The notes under the pieces: generated by a model
Database searches by the model: none
What the model saw: only the letters and a program-made list of their open reading frames with translations
What the model was told of the DNA's origin: nothing
Made by a program: the position numbers and the translations under genes
Shown: one piece after another, positions 15,435 through 17,890 of the stretch
How positions within the stretch are numbered: position 1 is the stretch's first letter
Layout of the letters: the number at the start of each line of letters is the position of its first letter
NCBI GenBank assembly: GCA_002433675.1
Contig: DJIP01000002.1
Span: 1 to 17,890, forward strand
DNA from: Halomonas halophila
GTDB lineage: Bacteria; Pseudomonadota; Gammaproteobacteria; Pseudomonadales; Halomonadaceae
Length of the DNA stretch: 17,890 bases
Reading direction: 5' to 3'

Positions 15435-16392
15435 TGATCGGGTGCCGGTGACGGTGATCGCAGGCTTTCTGGGCGCTGGCAAGACCAGCTATCTCAACCG
15501 CCGGCTGGCGTCGGGGGATATCGAGGATGCCCTGATACTGGTCAATGACGTCGGTGAGGTGAACGTCGACGTGGCGGCGATCGACTACCGCGACGATCGC
15601 GTGCTGTCGCTGTCCAACGGCTGTGTCTGCTGCACCCTGGGGGGCACCCTGGCCGAGCAGCTGTCCCAGGCGCTGCGACTCAAGGCCAGGCCAACGGAAA
15701 TTCTGATCGAGGCCAGCGGCGTTGCCAATCCTCAACGGATCGCCGATATCGCCAGGCTGGCGCCGGGGCTTGAGCTTGCCGATATCGTGGTACTGGTGGA
15801 TGCGAGCCAGGCTGGCCGTCTGGCGCTGGACGCCCAGGTGGGTGAGCTATGGCGCGCCCAGGTGCACGCCGCCCATCGTCTGCTGGTCAATCGTCTGCCC
15901 CATGAGGATAGCGATCGCGACCAGCTGCTGGGGTGGCTGGGCCAGCTCGCCCCTGGTGCAGCGGTGGTGACGGAGCCGGTACAAGTCGCTCCGGCGCCGT
16001 CCACGACGGCATCTTCTGGCCCGGCCTTGTGGCAAGGAAATGGCGCCAAGGTGCCGGCGGAGCCGGCCGAGCGTACCCGACACTCGGGGCTGACCGATGC
16101 CACCCTGCATCTTCGCCACCCCCTGGTGGCCGAGGAGCTGCAAGCGCTGCTTGAGGGGTACCGCGACTGCCTGTTTCGCGCCAAGGGCTTCGTCCGCTGT
16201 CGCCTGGCGGACGGTGAGGAGTGGCGAAGCCTGCAGCTGAGTGGACAGCACCTCGCCTGGCAGAGCCACGGACCGCCCGCCACCGGCGCCGTGCTGGTGT
16301 GCATCGGTCGTCGGGGCGAGCGTTTTGCCCAGTTGATGGAGCAGCTCAAGCAGCTCGACAGTGAGACTGATACTGCACCGATCGGGCACTAG
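15424..16392 (+). CDS. G3E family GTPase (COG0523/CobW-like), probable metallochaperone
   Basis: This 322-residue P-loop protein has Walker A GFLGAGKTS (residues 14-22), the COG0523 metal-binding NGCVCC (CxCC at 67-70) and the IEASG motif (95-99). It has a CobW C-terminal domain near the end (LFRAKGFVRC, then LSGQHLAWQ). Such proteins bind zinc, cobalt or other metals and use GTP to load client enzymes. The ATG at 15424 lies inside the amidohydrolase 3' end and has GGGAGGACAGG upstream; longer in-frame starts would run far into the preceding gene. The guanine-specificity motif that is normally NKxD reads NRLP (156-159), and the preceding AD is AH, which is irregular. The amidohydrolase just upstream is its likely client. 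It is probably unrelated to cobS-cobT despite the CobW name, although a link to cobalt cannot be excluded. Confidence 0.88.
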   Translation: MRCDDRVPVTVIAGFLGAGKTSYLNRRLASGDIEDALILVNDVGEVNVDVAAIDYRDDRVLSLSNGCVCCTLGGTLAEQLSQALRLKARPTEILIEASGVANPQRIADIARLAPGLELADIVVLVDASQAGRLALDAQVGELWRAQVHAAHRLLVNRLPHEDSDRDQLLGWLGQLAPGAAVVTEPVQVAPAPSTTASSGPALWQGNGAKVPAEPAERTRHSGLTDATLHLRHPLVAEELQALLEGYRDCLFRAKGFVRCRLADGEEWRSLQLSGQHLAWQSHGPPATGAVLVCIGRRGERFAQLMEQLKQLDSETDTAPIGH

Positions 16393-16409
16393 CCCAGCGC
16401 CACCTGGAT

Positions 16410-17890
16410 TTAGCTGGTGCGACGTGCCTGGGGCAGCAGGGCCGCCAGGCGCTCGATGCCGCGTTCGATGCGGGTCTCGTCGATGGCCGAAAAGCCGAGC
16501 CTGAGGGCAGGGCGATGCGCCGGGGTCAGGAAGTGCACCTCGCCGTTCTCGATCAGGATGCTGTGCTCCTCGGCCAGCCGCTTCAGCAGTGCCACGTCGG
16601 TGTCGGCGGGGGCCTCCAGCCAGAAGCAGGAGCCGCCGAAGGTAGAGCGGATACGCAGCTCGGGCAGGTGGGACTCGAGGGCGTCACGCATCAATAGCCA
16701 GCGACGCTGGTAGGTCTGGCGAATCTGGCGCAGCAGCGCGTCGTGGTAGCCGCGGTCGAGAAACAGCGCCACGCTGCGCTGGTTGTTGGTGGCGGGGTGG
16801 CGCAGCATCAGCCGGCGCAGGGCGCGGGCCTCGGCGATAAAGGCGGGGGGCGCCACCATGTAGCCGAGCCTGAGCCCCGGCGCCAGGGTCTTGGACAGGC
16901 TGCCCACGTAGATCACCCGGCCATCGCTATCGAGGCTCTTGAGTGCCGGCGTCGGGTTGTCGACGAAGTTGGTCTCGCTCTCGTAGTCGTCCTCTATGAC
17001 CAGATAGTTGTTGGCGCTGGCGCTGTCGAGCAAGTCGCGGCGGCGCTGCATCGGCAGGGTCACGCCGGTGGGCGACTGGTGGCTCGGGGTGACGTAGGCC
17101 AGGTGGCAATCGGCCAGGCGCTGGTCGATCACCAGGCCCTGGTCGTCCACGTCCACCGCGACGATATCGTCGGTGAAGGTGCGGGCGATATTGACCATGT
17201 CGACGTAGCCAGGGTTCTCCATGGCGAAGCGTCGACCCGCCCCCAGGACCAGCATGGCGGTGATCCACAGCGCCTGCTGGGCGCCCACGGTGATCAGGAT
17301 CTCCTCCGGTCGGGCCCAGACGCCACGGCGGGGAAGCAGTCGCTGGTGGATCTGTTCGATCAGCAGCGGGTCGTCTTCGCTCAGGTGGTCTGCCGACCAG
17401 CGGCGGATGGCGGGTACGCTGACCGAGTCACGACTGCATTCTCGCCAGTGCTGGGTGGGAAACAGGTTGGGATCGATCTGGCCGTAGAGGAAGGGGTAGT
17501 CATAGTCGAGCCAGTTGGCCGGCTTGACGATGGTTGGCTGGCGCGAGGGTCGCATCGTCAACAGCTCGTCCCAGGGCGTCGCTGTGCCGGAGTGGGAGGT
17601 GGCGCTGGCGGCTGGTGGGGCGATGTCGGCAGGGGGCGTGACGCGTCCGGCGAGGATGTCCGGATTGACGAAGTAGCCACTGCGCTCCCGGGCGACCAGG
17701 TAGCCGTCGTCCAGCAGTTGCTCGTAGGCGATCATCACCGTGTTGCGGGCCACACCCAGCTCCTTGGCGAGCTTGCGGCTCGAAGGCAGCGCCTCTCCGG
17801 TGGGCAGGTGCCCCTCGAGGATGGCGTGGGCGATCTGCTCGCGAAGCTGGCACTGAAGGCTTTCCTGACGCTTTGCGTCGAGTCGAAACA
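16410..17890 (-). CDS. MocR-type GntR/aminotransferase regulator (TauR/EnuR-like), 5' truncated by window
   Basis: Reading inward from the right edge, the frame opens with a GntR winged helix: LQCQLREQIAHAILEGHLP, then LPSSRKLAKELGVARNTVM. The start codon is beyond 17890, so about 492 residues are visible. A linker is followed by KPANWLDYDYPFLYGQIDPNLFP. A fold-type I aminotransferase domain comes next, with EILITVGAQQAL, YVTPSHQSPTG, VIEDDYESE and the PLP-lysine motif YVGSLSKTLAPGLRLGY. MocR proteins bind PLP adducts of their inducer. The segment ending in FLYGQIDPNLFP resembles the TauR (taurine) and EnuR (ectoine) branch more than PdxR. Seventeen bases separate its stop from that of the G3E GTPase, with which it converges. 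Regulators of this class usually sit divergent from their targets, which would lie to the right of the window. Confidence 0.9.
   Translation of the reverse strand, partial: FRLDAKRQESLQCQLREQIAHAILEGHLPTGEALPSSRKLAKELGVARNTVMIAYEQLLDDGYLVARERSGYFVNPDILAGRVTPPADIAPPAASATSHSGTATPWDELLTMRPSRQPTIVKPANWLDYDYPFLYGQIDPNLFPTQHWRECSRDSVSVPAIRRWSADHLSEDDPLLIEQIHQRLLPRRGVWARPEEILITVGAQQALWITAMLVLGAGRRFAMENPGYVDMVNIARTFTDDIVAVDVDDQGLVIDQRLADCHLAYVTPSHQSPTGVTLPMQRRRDLLDSASANNYLVIEDDYESETNFVDNPTPALKSLDSDGRVIYVGSLSKTLAPGLRLGYMVAPPAFIAEARALRRLMLRHPATNNQRSVALFLDRGYHDALLRQIRQTYQRRWLLMRDALESHLPELRIRSTFGGSCFWLEAPADTDVALLKRLAEEHSILIENGEVHFLTPAHRPALRLGFSAIDETRIERGIERLAALLPQARRTS

Noticed and set aside
6736..16392. 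Functional link between cobS-cobT and the CobW-like GTPase as one cobalt system
   Set aside because: They are 8 kb apart, on opposite strands and in different operons. The GTPase is co-translated with an amidohydrolase, a more direct partner.
16393..16420. Terminator between the convergent G3E GTPase and MocR genes
   Set aside because: Only a four-base CACC/GGTG pairing with a long loop and no T-run is present.

Overview
The window is GC-rich, densely packed chromosomal DNA from what looks like a gammaproteobacterium of the Halomonas/Chromohalobacter kind. This taxonomic guess is an inference from base composition, the two sodium-coupled carriers and the gene repertoire; no rRNA or marker gene is present. 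There are 15 protein genes (two cut by the window edges) and no tRNA, rRNA, CRISPR array or insertion sequence. No gene-free stretch exceeds about 220 bases.

Layout, left to right. (1) 1-1024: the 3' end of a phosphate acetyltransferase gene (pta) followed by a TauE/SafE-type anion exporter, the usual end of a sulfoacetaldehyde (xsc-pta) module. (2) 1068-4997: a LysR regulator divergent from a sodium:solute symporter, a 33-residue membrane peptide and a DadA-like flavin amine/D-amino-acid dehydrogenase. (3) 4994-7785, minus strand: cobS-cobT, the AAA+ and VWA-domain subunits of aerobic cobaltochelatase, translationally coupled; cobN is not in the window. (4) 8006-11214: thiO (glycine oxidase), then an NTF2/SnoaL-fold protein and a large FAD oxidoreductase that together look like TauX/TauY (taurine dehydrogenase). 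A clear intrinsic terminator at 11261-11286 ends this unit. (5) 11269-16392: a second LysR regulator divergent from a tightly overlapping three-gene operon of a GltS-type sodium symporter, a YtcJ-type metal-dependent amidohydrolase and a COG0523/CobW-type G3E GTPase. (6) 16410 to the right edge, minus strand: a MocR-type (GntR plus aminotransferase) regulator resembling TauR/EnuR.

Together this is a nitrogen/sulfur scavenging region. Taurine would be deaminated by TauXY to sulfoacetaldehyde. Xsc (presumably just left of the window) would give acetyl phosphate and sulfite, Pta would make acetyl-CoA, and the TauE-like protein would export sulfite. Two further import-plus-enzyme units sit beside it, each next to its own divergent LysR regulator. 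The least familiar is the GltS-YtcJ-G3E operon, in which a metal-handling GTPase is co-translated with a metallohydrolase. Second is the symporter with its tiny membrane partner. Several strong hairpins and two AT-rich inverted repeats in the LysR intergenic regions suggest regulation at those points.
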